NCBI GenBank assembly: GCA_960531495.1
Contig: OY482859.1
Span: 29,633,112-29,697,111 of the forward strand
Origin: Zeus faber
Taxonomy: Eukaryota > Chordata > Actinopteri > Zeiformes > Zeidae
Reading direction: 5' to 3'
Length of the DNA stretch: 64,000 nucleotides
How positions within the stretch are numbered: the first letter of the stretch is position 1; each line of letters opens with the position of its first letter. This document shows, piece by piece, positions 48,961-61,214 of the stretch. The position numbers and the translations under genes were made by a program. Below the pieces are notes generated by a model. That model ran no database searches and was not told the origin of the DNA. It worked only from the letters and a program-made list of their open reading frames with translations.

Positions 48961-50214
48961 CAATCCATAGCTAAAAGGCATGTAATGCAATGAGATCCTG
49001 AGGGGGTATATGCAAAAGGAATTGATTAACGTTAGGTGTGTATATTTGTTGTATTGTCTTGTATTGGGATTTTTGAAAACAACATGATGTATCTCAAAGG
49101 GGTTTATCCTGTTAAGAAACTATATACTATAAGTGGGCATGGGGGGTTTGTTCCAATCAAAGAAGATTGGGTATTGGAAGAAGGGGCTTGAAATTCCTTG
49201 AGAGACGGGTCTCTTGATAAGGAAACTGGTGTAGGGCTGGTTTTTCCTGCATTCTGGCCTTGTGTGAAATTGACCTTTGTTAAAATGCAGTAAATTAGCA
49301 GATGGACGTTGTTCTTCTGTCTCAGTCAACAGATGTTTCTGTAGAACAAATCCTCATCCTACTGCTACTTTCCCCGAATAGAAATTCCTCAAAATGTTTT
49401 TTTCAAGTGTTGAAAATACTAGCCTTTGACAGAGATGCCGTATGGTTAGTTCTGTGTGGGTTTTATCTGTGTTCGTGTGTATGTGTATAATTAGCTCACA
49501 TTTGTGATGCATCTTGCTTTGACCAGTTTAGTCAGCATGTGGAAGCAGCAAGGGGCGTGAAAGCCGTTTTGGTTGTGTGTCTGTGGGACTCCCCTCTCTG
49601 TACTCTTTTAGGCTCACTCATCCGGGGAACTATTGTGCCCTCCTTTCACTTGCTCCCCTCTTTCTCAATGGCTTCACCCCCGCTCCCCATTCTGAGGGCG
49701 ACAGATGATTAGCTGCACACAAACATACTCACAATCCACTCACATTAAATAAACTGTGTGCACAGTCCATTAACAGACCATGAACCATGACCACCATTAT
49801 CCCAGACAGAGATTAGTAAGCTATTTAGTGTAATACCAACAATAGAATTTGCTCACTGCTAATTATGCCCATAGCTTCCTACTTCTTTTTCATTTGTGGT
49901 GAAGACAGTTAATATTAACAACGATATGATATGGATTTGTTCTGAAGGAATTTATATTTACTGAGAAGATTGCTTTCAATCCAATTCTATTTTTGATCTG
50001 ATCAATCCACATTTAAAAAAAGTTTGTTTCAAATCTAAGGCAGTTGACGTTTTGCTACAGTTTATTTCAGTTTATGTCTCTGTTAGGTAACGTTCAATCT
50101 GCTTTATTCAGTGGGCAATAAGAGAATGCAATGCTTTATCGATGCCTTTGATGCTTGTGTCGATTACGCACATTTTGGTATGTTTTAGTATTTTTACAGC
50201 TTATAGAGCTTATT
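48961..50214. other. Intron 5 stretch, nothing recognised
   Basis: No exon or named repeat was recognised. 49500-49760 is simple-repeat-free. Confidence 0.4.
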
Positions 50215-50306
50215 GTGCGTAATCACCAGGTGTCATGACATTTCCCTGCATATATGTATGACCGTATGTATATGTATGTGACAAATAATCTCTTGAACTT
50301 GAACTT
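50215..50306 (+). mobile_element. LINE 3'-tail-only insertion before exon 6
   Basis: TGTGCGTAATCACCAGGTGT through CTCTTGAACTTGAACTT. Same start word as the copy at 14223. It ends 135 bp before exon 6. Confidence 0.8.
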
Positions 50307-50441
50307 ACTGTAGGTTAACATTTTTAGATATTGGTTGCCGTCATTTATAATTGTTCATAGCACAACCTGGCTAAACGCTTTACTATTGGGAACTCACCTT
50401 CTAGTCACATGTATTTTTTTTAACATGTTCTTTTCTTGAAG

Positions 50442-50601
50442 GTGTGGTTTAGCAATCGAAGAGCCAGGTGGCGCAAGCAAGCGGGAGCCAATCAGCTTGC
50501 AGCATTCAATCACCTGTTGCCGGGCGGATTCCCACCAACAGGAATGCCGTCACTTCCGACTTATCAACTGCAAGAGTCCAGCTACCCCACAACCACACAA
50601 G
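50442..50601 (+). CDS. pax7: pax7 exon 6 (end of homeodomain)
   Basis: Encodes residues 261-313: [20 protein letters not shown], then [20 protein letters not shown] and [26 protein letters not shown] completes recognition helix 3 of the homeodomain; the Ser after WF is the residue-50 serine typical of Pax homeodomains. The exon starts after CTTGAAG at 50441 in phase 0 and ends in phase 1 at ACACAAG|GTACCA. Mammalian Pax7 has TTTISQ at the end of this exon; here TTTQ, so two residues are absent at the junction. The donor is weaker than the others but is the one that keeps the frame into exon 7. Confidence 0.96.
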
Positions 50602-50981
50602 GTACCACTTTAAGTACTTTAAGGTACTTACTTTCATCCGTCCATCCATTCTTGTTTAGTATATGCAGTGGGAGGGATTTGATAATGATGTGTAGTAAAA
50701 TAACCGTGAAAACGTAATTCAACTAAACATTGTTGTTTTTTCACACTCAGCTTCTCATTTAAAACATGTAAAACACTGATAAGCAGTTATGCACCAAGAT
50801 GTGCAATGTCTAGCCTAGTGCAATGTGACGTAATATCGTAATTGAACGTCATTACATACATTGTCATTCATCACCATTTTGAGAAATTGATGGTTTAGGT
50901 CAATATAATGACAATTTGAGTAAATTCCGGCATGTGTGTTTCCGTGCGTGCTTGTGAGTTCAAAAAAATTGTTTTGCCCAG
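50602..50981. other. pax7 intron 6
   Basis: A short, 380-bp intron ending TTTTGCCCAG. No repeats were recognised. Confidence 0.9.
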
Positions 50982-51181
50982 ACGGTAGCGGAACGGTCCA
51001 CCGCCCCCAGCCCCTGCCTCCGTCCTCCATGCACCAGGGTGGACTTTCCGGAGTGGACACTGGCTCTGCATACGGCCTATCGACCGGGCGCCATGGTTTC
51101 TCTGGCTATTCGGACAGCTTCATGGGCTCCAGCGCGCCAGGGAACCACGTGAACCCCGTCAGCAACGGCCTCTCCCCGCAG
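50982..51181 (+). CDS. pax7: pax7 exon 7 (start of transactivation region)
   Basis: Encodes residues 314-380: [20 protein letters not shown], then [20 protein letters not shown] and [20 protein letters not shown], ending SNGLSPQ. This is the Ser/Pro/Gly-rich region after the homeodomain, matching mammalian [20 protein letters not shown]. The mammalian alanine run (GLAAAAAAADTSSAYG) is replaced by [12 protein letters not shown]. It enters in phase 1 after TTGCCCAG and leaves in phase 0 at CCGCAG|GTCTGT, so the next exon should begin VMSILSNPS. No such exon was found in the remaining 12.8 kb, so the gene continues beyond the right edge. Confidence 0.97.
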
Positions 51182-52800
51182 GTCTGTGACTTAGTGTGTT
51201 TTGTTATTGAAAAATAAGGAATAAAAAAAAATCCTAATACATATGGGCGTGTATATGTTTTGCATGTTGAAAAAAGTGCAAGGTCTGGGTGATGAAATCA
51301 ATGTCTTGGTTCTTCTGCGGAATTTTGTCATAGTGTGACATTTTGCAGTCCTGAATCAACTGTACTATAACTCACTATTAGTTCGGTGTATTTAATATTT
51401 GCCCTGAAATCCACAGTTTTTGTTCCAGTAATTGAAGAATCATAATTTGTTGCCATGTGGGGCAGTTTTTGAACTCATAAGCAGATATTGTGTTGTGTTT
51501 TTGTGATCTTAAATTATTCAATATCAAATCTCAGATCTAGAATGTGTAGGCACTGTGAACAGGTCTATCGGCATCAGCAGTTCCTCTGTGAATGTGTGTG
51601 CATGTGCGGGAAGCTGCAGTCTTGTGTGTGTTTGAGCACGCTCCATTGGCAGATGCCATCTTTGGTTCTCAAGAATATCAGTGCGTCCAAAATAATTTAC
51701 TGCATGCTACATACACCTATTTGCGAAGTATGGTACATGCAATGATGACTGTACAGAAACCTTTATTGGCATCTTGACATCACATTGTGGGATCCAACAT
51801 TGTGGAATACACTTGCCAGTGTAGTGTACAATGTTTGCATACAACAGTATTCCACCAGCTGTAGTATGTCATTCTGCAACTTTTCACATATTATATGACA
51901 CATAGTATGGTTGTAGGCACACTAAAAAGGGCATACTAGCGTATACGATTTCGGTCACAGTATCTGTCTTGTCTTCACTTCCTGAAAGCATGCTACAAGA
52001 TCAGACCCTGTGTCTTCCCTCTAATTAGCTGGCTCTTTCACAAAAAAAATGAGGCAGTACCAGGCTGCACTTAGATACCAATATCCCTTTGCTAACGGGG
52101 CATTAGTGGGCGATAACATTTTACAATTTATTTCATCCCGCAACCCTGAGTCTCTCTAATTAACTTCAATGTTTGACACTGTGCTTCCAAATGGATTTCA
52201 GCTTTGACTTTTAACTACAAAGATGCTCGTTAGAGGAAAAATCCACTGCGCTCTACAGGGGTAAGGCGGCTAATGCCAAAACATCAGAGTGAAGAAAAGA
52301 CCTAATCGCACTTGACTAATGAGTGTGATCACCAAAATTCACATTCAAAGTCTCTCTTGGAGTCTTTTTTTTTTGTTGCAATTAACAGATGTTTCTTTCA
52401 ATGCACACGGGTCTAATGAATTGTAGCTGATAGCCTTACCCCCTTTGTCATTGTGTCTTAAGAAAGCAACATTAGGTTTGGAATCAAGTCATGTGGTGTG
52501 CACACGTTCAGGGGCAGAGGGAACAAAAAGACAAAAAGGTAAACTCCTCTGTCTTTCAACGCATAAACTATCAAGTAACAAACAAGTCAAACAAGCCACT
52601 AAGCAATGGCTTTTTCCCAAAACCTGGACGAGAGTCTCAGGGACATCCATCCTCCGCCTTCATAGAATACAATGTCATACAAGTCTGAAATAACTGTTAG
52701 GAAATGTGAACTATTGTATAGAGGGGCACAATAGGGGGCCATAGTAGAGAGTAGGGCATGGAGTAGGCAAGGTACTAGGATGGCCAGGACAAGGTCTACG
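51182..52800. other. pax7 intron 7, 5' part
   Basis: No exon was recognised. 52010-52280 has TAATTAG and TAATTAA homeodomain-type words in simple-repeat-free DNA and is a candidate regulatory block. Confidence 0.35.
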
Positions 52801-53000
52801 GTGGGGGGGGGTAACGCATTACAAAGTAATGCATTAGAGTACTCAGATTATTTTTTCTTGTAACGAGTAACCTAAGTTTTGCAATTAATTTTAGTTTTGC
52901 AATTCAAGCAATCATTTATTTAGTTACATTTTCAAATAAGCAATCTGTTACTGTTAAAATATTTCCCAGTTCCTTTTGTTGCCACAAAAGAAAAAAAACT
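52801..53000. repeat. Degenerate fish DNA-transposon-like repeat
   Basis: GGTAACGCATTACAAAGTAA, TTGTAACGAGTAAC and TACTGTTA words recall a common fish repeat with 'aagtaatcagattac' motifs. Boundaries are not clear. Confidence 0.45.
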
Positions 53001-53159
53001 AAAAGTAGGAAGAGAGGTCTAGGACAGGGAAGGGTGGGAAGGGTACCAGGAAGAAGGTTGATACTCGATTAGCCTTGTTGATCACCAAAGCTCGAGAGTA
53101 TTATGTAGAACCTTCCAGTATCTGTCAAATTGCCAAATGAAGGGTTCGGTTGTTTTTTT

Positions 53160-53345
53160 TTCCATGTACTGTAGTACTGTCTCAGAGCTGTCCTCTCCCC
53201 TGCGCTGTCCTCTCTTCACTGGTGCCACAATGGTGGAACGAGCTCTCCCCTTCAGTGAGAACAGCTGAATGGCTTTCGTCGCAGACTAAAGACCCGTCTC
53301 TTTAGACAATACCTCGATCACACTTGCAATGACCGATTAAGAAAA
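53160..53345 (+). mobile_element. LINE ORF C-terminal remnant
   Basis: Frames read in the manner of W-NELP---RTAE-F--RLKTRLFRQYL (here FRRRLKTRLFRQYL), a segment found near the end of CR1/L2-type fish LINE ORFs. Confidence 0.6.
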
Positions 53346-54609
53346 AAATTCTGGCTGTGACTGACATATACAGGTGGTTTGACTACTCCTGACAATATGT
53401 AAATCATTTCAGACAAAAATAATCCGCTTAATGATGGAATGTAATGTCTCATCCTTATCTTGCCCATTCACTTCACGCAATGGAGAAACCATTGTTGGTT
53501 TCCCTTTGCCTTCCATGTGCTGAAGGCAAATGTACAGTGTGTGTCAGGATGGGGGACCGGGATTGGGAAAGAAGTTCACAATGTTTTCCTTCCTTGGTCT
53601 CTTGAACGATAGCCATTTCTGAAGGTGCTTTTTTTTGTCCTGGTCGATGGGGTTCCCTCGACACCTATACAGAAAAGAGGATTGGCTGATATCAATGCAA
53701 ATCGCTGGGCGATGGATGAAAATTATACACAATTACTCACCAAACACGACAGAATCCGACTAACATGCCGAAAATAAGATTGAAATTGTGTTTAAAGTGG
53801 AGTTCTGTGGGGGGATTAAATTTTGCGTCACAATTGTCTGCAATTATTCCCTCGTTCACACATAGTTTAGAGTTGGAGTTTGGAGTTTGGAGTTTTTTGC
53901 CCCCCACCCCTCAAATCTGATTGGGGAAACTGCTCTCTCATACATTGTATGAGACGTATCTTTTACTTCTTTATTTTTACCATTCAAGTGGAAAATAGAG
54001 ATTCGTTGCTGTCATATTGGAGCATAAGGGAAGGGAAACCGGTGCTGTTCATTTTCATTTTTTGTTTTACCTCTCTTCCACATGCAATTGTTTAATGGGG
54101 CAGGGGGTAGCGAGAGTTGGAGCGAGTGAGCAGCAGCTGCTCCACACAGCAGAACAGGCACATGCAGATTGGGGGGTGGAGGGTGCCTGAGCACCTGCCC
54201 CTTTGCCATTTGATGTATGTACTGCCCTTTTTATCAGGCGTGTTTTTTTTAATCAGGCGTGTTTTTTTTGTTTTTTAAGCGTGAATGGGCATCGAGGTAA
54301 CAGATTTTCTGTGCAACATATACATTCATTCATGAGGAACGCGTTCCCGGAAGCCGTGCGATGCCGCACATTGGGAGTCCGTAAGCGCTCTGCTGTGCGT
54401 CCCTGTGCCTCCAAATAAAAAAAATGAAAACAATGTGCTCCATTAAAAAAAACAAAAAAAAAACTGTGGAACGGGGACACTTCCTTAGTCACTCTCTTCT
54501 TCTTCACCACTGGTGGCTAGCAATGTTTGGATGACTTGCCATTCCATGGGAAAGCCAAATCAGTGGCCCTCATCTAACCTCCATTTCCCGTCGTAAAATC
54601 TTAAAAGAT
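53346..54609. other. Intron 7 stretch, nothing recognised
   Basis: No exon was recognised. Several T- and A-runs. Confidence 0.45.
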
Positions 54610-55284
54610 GCCGTGATCAGATGCTAGCACAGTCAGGTCTTAGAGCTCGCCATTGCACAGAGACAGCCCTAGTGAGGATCTAACAACCTACTGTTAACAG
54701 CAGATAGAGGTGACTGCTCTGTCCTTGTGCTTTTAGATTTGAGCACCACGTTCGACACAATTGATCACGCTGTCCTCCTGCACCATCTGGAAACACAGAT
54801 CATCCAGAGCCATGCGGATGACACACAGCTATATATAGCTCTCTAATCTAATAACTTTCAGAAGAAAATTTCAAAATCAGATCTCCCACTGATTTGCACA
54901 AGTTATTCATGCTTTTATTTTCTTCCACCTGGACTACTGTAATGCACTTCATGGTATCAGTCAGAGTTCCCTTCACCAACTCCCACTAGTGCAGAACGCT
55001 GCTGCCCAAATTTTAATATGCACCAAGAAATATGCACACATTACCCCTGTCCTAGTCAACTTACACTGGCTACCAGCTTTATTCCGCATTGATTTAAAAC
55101 ATTTATTGATCACTTTTAAAGCTTTAAATGGCCTCGCTCCAAATTATATAAAATAATTTTGAAATATAGCATACTGGGTTTGATCATTTGACCTCTGCAA
55201 TTTTATGGGTTTTTTTTTAAATTGTGTTTTATCCCCCGATGTTTTATAATCGTTGTGATGTTTTATTGTTTTTATCTATGCTGT

Positions 55285-55347
<63 letters not shown>

Positions 55348-55405
55348 ATGTGAAGCACTTTGTAACCTTGTTTAGAAAAGTGCGATATAAATACAGTTTA
55401 TTTAA

Positions 55406-55457
<52 letters not shown>

Positions 55458-55501
55458 CATTATTATTATTATTATTATCATTATTATTATTATTATTATT
55501 A
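54610..55501 (+). mobile_element. L2-like LINE, RT remnant plus 3' tail
   Basis: Broken + frames give VLLDLSTTFDTIDHAVLLHH (RT palm start), HADDTQLYIAL (the YADD catalytic box, first residue changed), LDYCNALHGISQSSLHQLPL and NAAAQILICTKKYAHITPVL, then VNLHWLPALFRIDLKHLLIT. After an AT-rich stretch with a (TA)n array (55289-55344), the 3' end reads TGAAGCACTTTGTAACCTTG and TTTAGAAAAGTGCGATATAA, and terminates in (ATT)n (55408-55501), the usual L2-type tail. The RT has internal deletions. Confidence 0.85.
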
Positions 55502-55668
55502 TAACCAGGGCATCAGAGCTTTGGTGCTTAGCTCTCCCCATGCCTTGCTTCTATTACAGACACACCTGGTTTCATACCGAAGTTGAATTAGAAAAAAAAA
55601 AGAAAGAAAATACAACAGCGTGAGAAAATATCAATGTACAATAGTGGCTACGCTCGCTTTAATGAAAA

Positions 55669-55695
55669 TGTGGTGGTGGTGGTGGGGGGGGGGGG
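55669..55695. repeat. (GGT)n and poly-G
   Basis: A short GTG run joined to about 11 G. Confidence 0.9.
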
Positions 55696-56329
55696 CTAAG
55701 TTGAATAAATGACAAAGAAGACGTTACAGAATATAATGACGTAATAATATTAACTCCTATTCCCATCTTGCTCATTTGCTTCATCTCTCCATCTTAACCT
55801 CTTCCTCCTCGTTTGCTTCCTCCTGTTTCTCTTCGTCTTCACCTCTTCCTCATTCTAATCCACCTCGCCTCACAGAGGATATTCTATTATAATAATAATA
55901 GAATAATAATATTATTATAATAATATAATCATATTTGTACATATATGATTCATATACGGACAGAATTAGTTTTTCACACAACCATACAACCTGGTGGACA
56001 AAACACAATATCCGTAACGGATAGTCATTTCATTCAATCGATCGGCCCATCCCTGATTAGAACCTGTAAGGAAATACAGTGTTAACATAGGCACTTTAGT
56101 GATTATTCAATCTAAGATACTTAAACAATTACTTTATCTTACATTCTCAGAGTTATACATAAGTGCTCAAAACTACACCCCATACACATTAACATAGGCT
56201 CATAGACAGTACCCGTAACAACCCCGTAGCCTTTTCTTTCTATCAGTTACATTGGTTTTTACTTTTTTTTTAACTATGCCTCTCCTCCTGAGAAGGCTGG
56301 GATCCACCAAGTAATGACTTTGTGTCAGT
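55696..56329. other. Intron 7 spacer, nothing recognised
   Basis: A short AAT/ATT palindromic stretch lies at 55886-55928. Confidence 0.5.
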
Positions 56330-58420
56330 TACTCATGCCCGTTCTCCTGGAAGCAAGGCACTGAGAGCTTTGGAACAGTGATGCCTGTTTTCAGCATCTG
56401 AACTCCCCTTCTCCTTTTCCTTCCAAGTAAATGCAATGCTGTCAGGCAGTGCAGGGTCCAGCTGAGAGGGAAGAGTTGGCACCATGGTGCGAAGATGCCA
56501 GCCCATGAGAAACTGAGCCAGGCTGTAACCACTCTGGAGAGGTGTGGCTCTATAGGCGAGTAGAGCCAGGTAGGGGTCTCCTGCCTTTTTCAGGAGGTTT
56601 TTCAAGGTCTGGACTGCATGTTCCACTTCCCCGCTACTCTGCAGAAACCCCGGGCTTCTAGTGATGTGTCTGAACAAACAAAGTCACAAAGAAAGTGAAG
56701 GCTTGTCCAGAAAACTATGGTATATTATCCAAAATCAGCCCCTCCGGAATGCCATGGCTGGCAAATGACTAAAAATGAACAATGACGTCGGTGGACCTGG
56801 TGTGAGATAATGGTGCAATCTCAACATAGGTGCATAAACAGGTGAGTGCGACAGTGTCTGCTGTCCAAAGTCACTTCCTTGGCACGTGCACAATGGAGCA
56901 TCAGCCTCATCCTTAAGCACTGGATTCTCAGTGGCATAACACAGCAGGAGAAGACAGTGCATTATTCAGTGTTCCATGGTCCCATGGTCCACGTCCCAGA
57001 CCCAGCAGTTTTTCTCCGAGAGGAGGTCAGAGACAGAGTGGCCTGTCTGTTTCCACTCGCTGGGGAATGAACTTTCCCAACTGGTTGACCAACCCCAAGA
57101 AAACTCATCAACTCGCCAACATTTGTGAGCTCCTTCATCTCCATGATGGCCTCTGTCTTCCTTGGGGCAGGAGTCTGCAGTTGTGATGATGTGACCCAAG
57201 AAGACCACCTCGCTCTTGGAGAGCTCACACTTATCCAGATTTAGGGTGATGCCTGCTTTTTCCAGTCTTTGTAGCATGGCATGGAATCGCGCGTCATGAT
57301 GTCCCTGGTCCCGTCCCCACACCAGTAGATCATTGATTTGGCATACCACGCCTTCTAGCCCTTCTGTGACCTCAGCGAGCCTCAGCACTGGAAGTGTTCG
57401 GGTGCTGAGGCAATGCCAAATGAAAGACGGTTTAAATTGAAACATCCGAAGGGTGTGATGAATATAGTGTACCTGGCTGATTCCTCTGTGAGTGGAAATC
57501 TGTTGCCTGTTGGCATGTAGTTTTCTGAACATTTTCGCTCCAGCAAGCATTCAGAGGCTCTGTTCTACTGACGGCACAATGTAATTTTCACAGCACACAT
57601 ACGTGTTCAAGCCGGTGAGGTCCACACACAAACGCACCTTTTCACCATCTTTCTTAGGTATGACTACCATGCCGGCACAGTCAGTTGGCCCCACCACATG
57701 GCTGATGACGTCCAGGCTTTCCACACACTGGAGCTCTTCTTTGACTTTCCCCATCAACGGTAGTGAAATTCCCCTGGGGGTTTTCCAGGAAAATGACACA
57801 GCCTCTGGTTTAAGCTTGATGGCGTACAGTTGTTGTACCTCACCTAGGCAGCTGCATAGGTTGGGGTATCTTGTCTTGATGGTCTCTATGTCTGTGCTGT
57901 CGATACGGACGAGTAAGCCAAGGGCTACAATGGCTGGCAACCCAAGCAAGGGCAAGCTCATCTTTTTGACCATACAGACCTTTTCCATGGTCTGCTTGGC
58001 TCCTATCCTCAGCCGCAGTCTGGCGAGCCCCAACACATCCAGTGGAATCCATCCTGGACCACTCAAAAGCTTCTCCGCTTTCTGTAGAACAGGCAGCTGT
58101 GCATTAGAATAAATTCTGCTAAAAACAGTCTGTGACACAACAGTGACAACGCTTTGGTGTCAAGTTTGAAAGTGATGTTTTTGTCCATTATGTCTATTTT
58201 AGCAGTCCATGAATCAGCATCCAATATCACAGAGCTGAAAAAGAAGCTTTCCTCCTCTTACTCCTGTGCAATACCATGCACAGCTTTACCAGCGAAGCAC
58301 ATACGCTGGTAGTGACCTTTTTTTTCCACAGGAACGGCACTTTGTATCATTGGCAGGGCACCCATGCCTAGGGTGAGGCATGCAACCATATTTGTTGCAC
58401 TGGGAGCTTTTTGGATTTTT
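56330..58420 (-). mobile_element. Ty3/Gypsy-type retrotransposon fossil
   Basis: An old LTR-retrotransposon copy on the minus strand. Recognisable parts in element order from right to left are a nucleocapsid-type zinc-knuckle region, a protease-like region, reverse transcriptase and the C-terminal side of integrase. No flanking LTRs were recognised. It is broken, with several breaks, and is not functional. It lies antisense within pax7 intron 7. Confidence 0.82.
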
Positions 58421-59642
58421 GCTCAGTGTGTGTGGCTGTGCTCCCTCACTCTTGAATTTGTTTAATTTAGGCTTTTCTTTTTACTGTCTGCCTTTAATCA
58501 CTCTGTCCACAGAGCGGACATCCTTCTGCCTTACACCACTGGCATCAGTCCTCAGTGTATTTTGCGGCTCATAATAAAATCAGAATCGTGCTTCATATAT
58601 TTTATAATAGATAAAAATTCACTCCTTAAATCTCTGTTTAATAAATGTTGAGTTGAGAGATAAGTCATATTTAGAGATTCTGATTTGAATTCTTATTTTG
58701 CCACTATTGTAAATTTAAAAAATATAAATAAATTCTTATTTAGTCCGTGCATGAAGAATTATTAATTTGCATTTGTTCACATTGCATAAAATGCCACTTT
58801 TTGGGGGTCTTTTCCTAATTTCATTGTCCTACTGGTGCAATGCAATTCAGCGCACCAACTTGTAAAATGAAAATTGAACCAAGAAGTAAGAATCCTTCAA
58901 GTTTATTTACCGTTCTCTCTCTTAACTAGGCTACATGAATTTCAAATAAACTTTAACATTAACTTTTAAGAAATTAGACTTTTTTACCGTTGGCATTATT
59001 GGTAACATTGATTTCAGGCCAGCCAATCAAACCCTTTCACATCGAATAACGCACGTGTTGGTGCTTCAGTCAGAGAAAAAATTAATTCTTTCAATTAGCC
59101 CAAGGGATTTACATTATCTGCACATAACTTATCAAGGTATTCAAGTGGACATAAATCATATTTTTTCATCGACCACTTCACCACACTTATTTCAGACTCA
59201 TTTGTCATGTATTAATTAGTACTAATTATCCTTATTATTGCTGCTTCCTTGTTAAATAACACTGATTCATAATTACATAACTGATTCAGTGTAGGCTACA
59301 CAGATACACGGCATGTATCTGCCGCACATGAAAAGCAAAATTAAGTTGTGCAATAATTTTATGCACCACAGTATTTGCCCCCAAATGCATGTGCCCACCC
59401 CAAAGACCTAGCAACTATTAGTGCAATAATGTCGTGCTGTGAAATTATTTGGCAAAGCTTTAATTTCTTTGTAATGTGGTTTGTGGAGTTTCTCTATGGT
59501 TTGTCATTGTGTTACATTTTTGTAATAAAGGAGGGTAAAGTAAGCCAAACCCTCCTGATTGAACCTATTTGACTTTGAATAAAGTTAATAAACAGATCAG
59601 AGTCAGGTTCGGGGTTTCATTAAACCATATTAAATGAAAATT
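58421..59642. other. Intron 7 stretch, nothing recognised
   Basis: AT-rich. No exon or named repeat was recognised. Confidence 0.45.
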
Positions 59643-59873
59643 TTATTGAAAAAAACAAAACCAAAAACAATAAAAATCTAGGCCTCTCACAGTCTCTATA
59701 ACCTCGGACAGGCCAGCCACAGCAACAGTCGTGTCCTGGCTAATTGGTGTCCTGCACTTTGGGCAGTCTTCACTTTTGGCCAGTAGGACTGCAATGCATT
59801 CCTGGCATCCAATGAAGCTGCGGCAGCACAGCACCAGCAGTGGACCTTCCATCTCAGCTGTAATGACATTAAC
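59643..59873 (-). CDS. Possible last exon of an antisense RING-finger gene
   Basis: The minus strand encodes AEMEGPLLVLCCRSFIGCQE then CIAVLLAKSEDCPKCRTPIS, with Cys spacing like the C-terminal half of a C3HC4-type RING finger (CC..FIGC..C..........CPKC). Upstream codons ICDLCC would add the first Cys pair if read through. A splice-acceptor-like GTCATTACAG lies just before CTGAGATGGAAGG, and an AATAAA polyadenylation signal overlaps the stop region at about 59640. It may be the final exon of a multi-exon gene, a processed copy, or part of an unrecognised mobile element. I did not find upstream exons; the Tc1 copy C starts about 50 bp further on. No function is proposed beyond zinc binding and possible E3-ligase-like activity. 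Confidence 0.4.
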   Translation of the reverse strand, partial: VNVITAEMEGPLLVLCCRSFIGCQECIAVLLAKSEDCPKCRTPISQDTTVAVAGLSEVIETVRGLDFYCFWFCFFQ

Positions 59874-59924
59874 ACAACAAAGATCACAAATGTCTTTCAA
59901 ACTCATGAAAGAGACCATAGGCTA

Positions 59925-60821
59925 CAGCCACAACATTAAAACCACCATTGATAACCATTAATATTGTGTAGGTCCCCTTTGTGCCGCCAAAATAGCTTTG
60001 ACCCGTCGAGGCATGGGGTCCACAAGACCTCTGAAGGAGTCTTGTGGTATCTGGCACCAATACATTAGCAGCAGATCCTTTAGGTTCTGTAAGTTGCAAG
60101 GTGGGGCCCCCATGGATCAGACTTGTTGTTTCAGCACATCCCACAGATGCTCGATCGGATCGGACCCTATCTCCAGCCATCCACACGATGTAGAAAAAAA
60201 TGTGATTCATCAGACCAGGCCACCTTCTTCCATTGCTCAATGGTCCAGTTCTGACGCTCTCCTGCCCATTGTAGGTGCTTTCAGCAGTGGACAGGTCAGC
60301 CTGGGCACTCTGACCGGTCTGCAGCTATGCAGCCCCATACACAGCAATCTGTGATGCATTGTGTGTTCTGACACCTTTCTATCATAGCCAGCATGAACTT
60401 TTTCAGCAATTTGTGCTACAGCAGCTAATCTTTTGGATCGAGCCAGACGAGCTAGACTTCGCTCCACACATGCATCAATGAGCCCACGGCGCCCATGACC
60501 CTGTTGCTGGTTCACCGGTTGTCCTTCCTTGGACCACTTTTGGTAGGTACTAACCACTGCATACTGGGAATATCCCACAAGACCTCGTTTTGGAGATACT
60601 CTGACCAGTCGTCTAGCCATCACAATGTGGCCCTTGTCAAAGTCGCTCAGAGCCATACACTTGCCTTCCTTACACTTCCTGCTTCCAACACATCAACTTC
60701 AAGAAATGACTGTTCACTTGCTGCCTAATATATCCCACCCCTTGACAGGTGTCATTGTAACAAGATGATCAATGTTATTCACTTCACCTGTCAGTGGGTT
60801 TAATGTTGTGGCTGATCAGTG
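59925..60821 (-). mobile_element. Tc1-like DNA transposon, internally deleted (copy C)
   Basis: About 0.9 kb. The right end GGCTGATCAGTG is followed by TA at 60822-60823; the left end is CAGCCACAACATTAAAACCA. On the minus strand the transposase starts near 60656 (SDFDKGHIVMARRL), has [30 protein letters not shown]-type helix-turn-helix sequence (as SEHTMHHRLLCMGLHSCRPV), and after a junction at about 60155-60190 resumes with DPIEHLWDVLKQQV and QNLKDLLLMYWCQIPQDSF. The central catalytic part is missing, with the same junction as copies A and B. Confidence 0.88.
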
Positions 60822-60823
60822 TA

Positions 60824-61214
60824 CACTACTGTGTAGTCCTTCTAATTCCTTTGCGACTACACATAACAGTGTTTCCTCTGCATTCATTTACAGTAGTGTG
60901 CACCCACAGCAAGCAAAGTACTACCAATGCAAGAGAAAATTAGTCATTAAAATAAAAACGGAAATTCAGGCTTCTTATTATCTAAAAATAAAGATATGTG
61001 GTCCAAATGTTTTGGCAGTAAAGACTATACCATAGTGAGATGTAAAAACATTTGTAACACTGGAAGCTCAACTTGAAACACAAATTGGACCAGGACAGCA
61101 ACAGATATGCTGTAGGCCCAAACTAGAATTATTGCCCAAAGCCCCACAGCTGCATAGAATTATGGAGGAAATACTGTGAAGTAGTAAGTGCTAATTATTT
61201 TTTAACACAATTTC
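60824..61214. other. Intron 7 spacer, nothing recognised
   Basis: No exon or named repeat was recognised. Confidence 0.5.
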
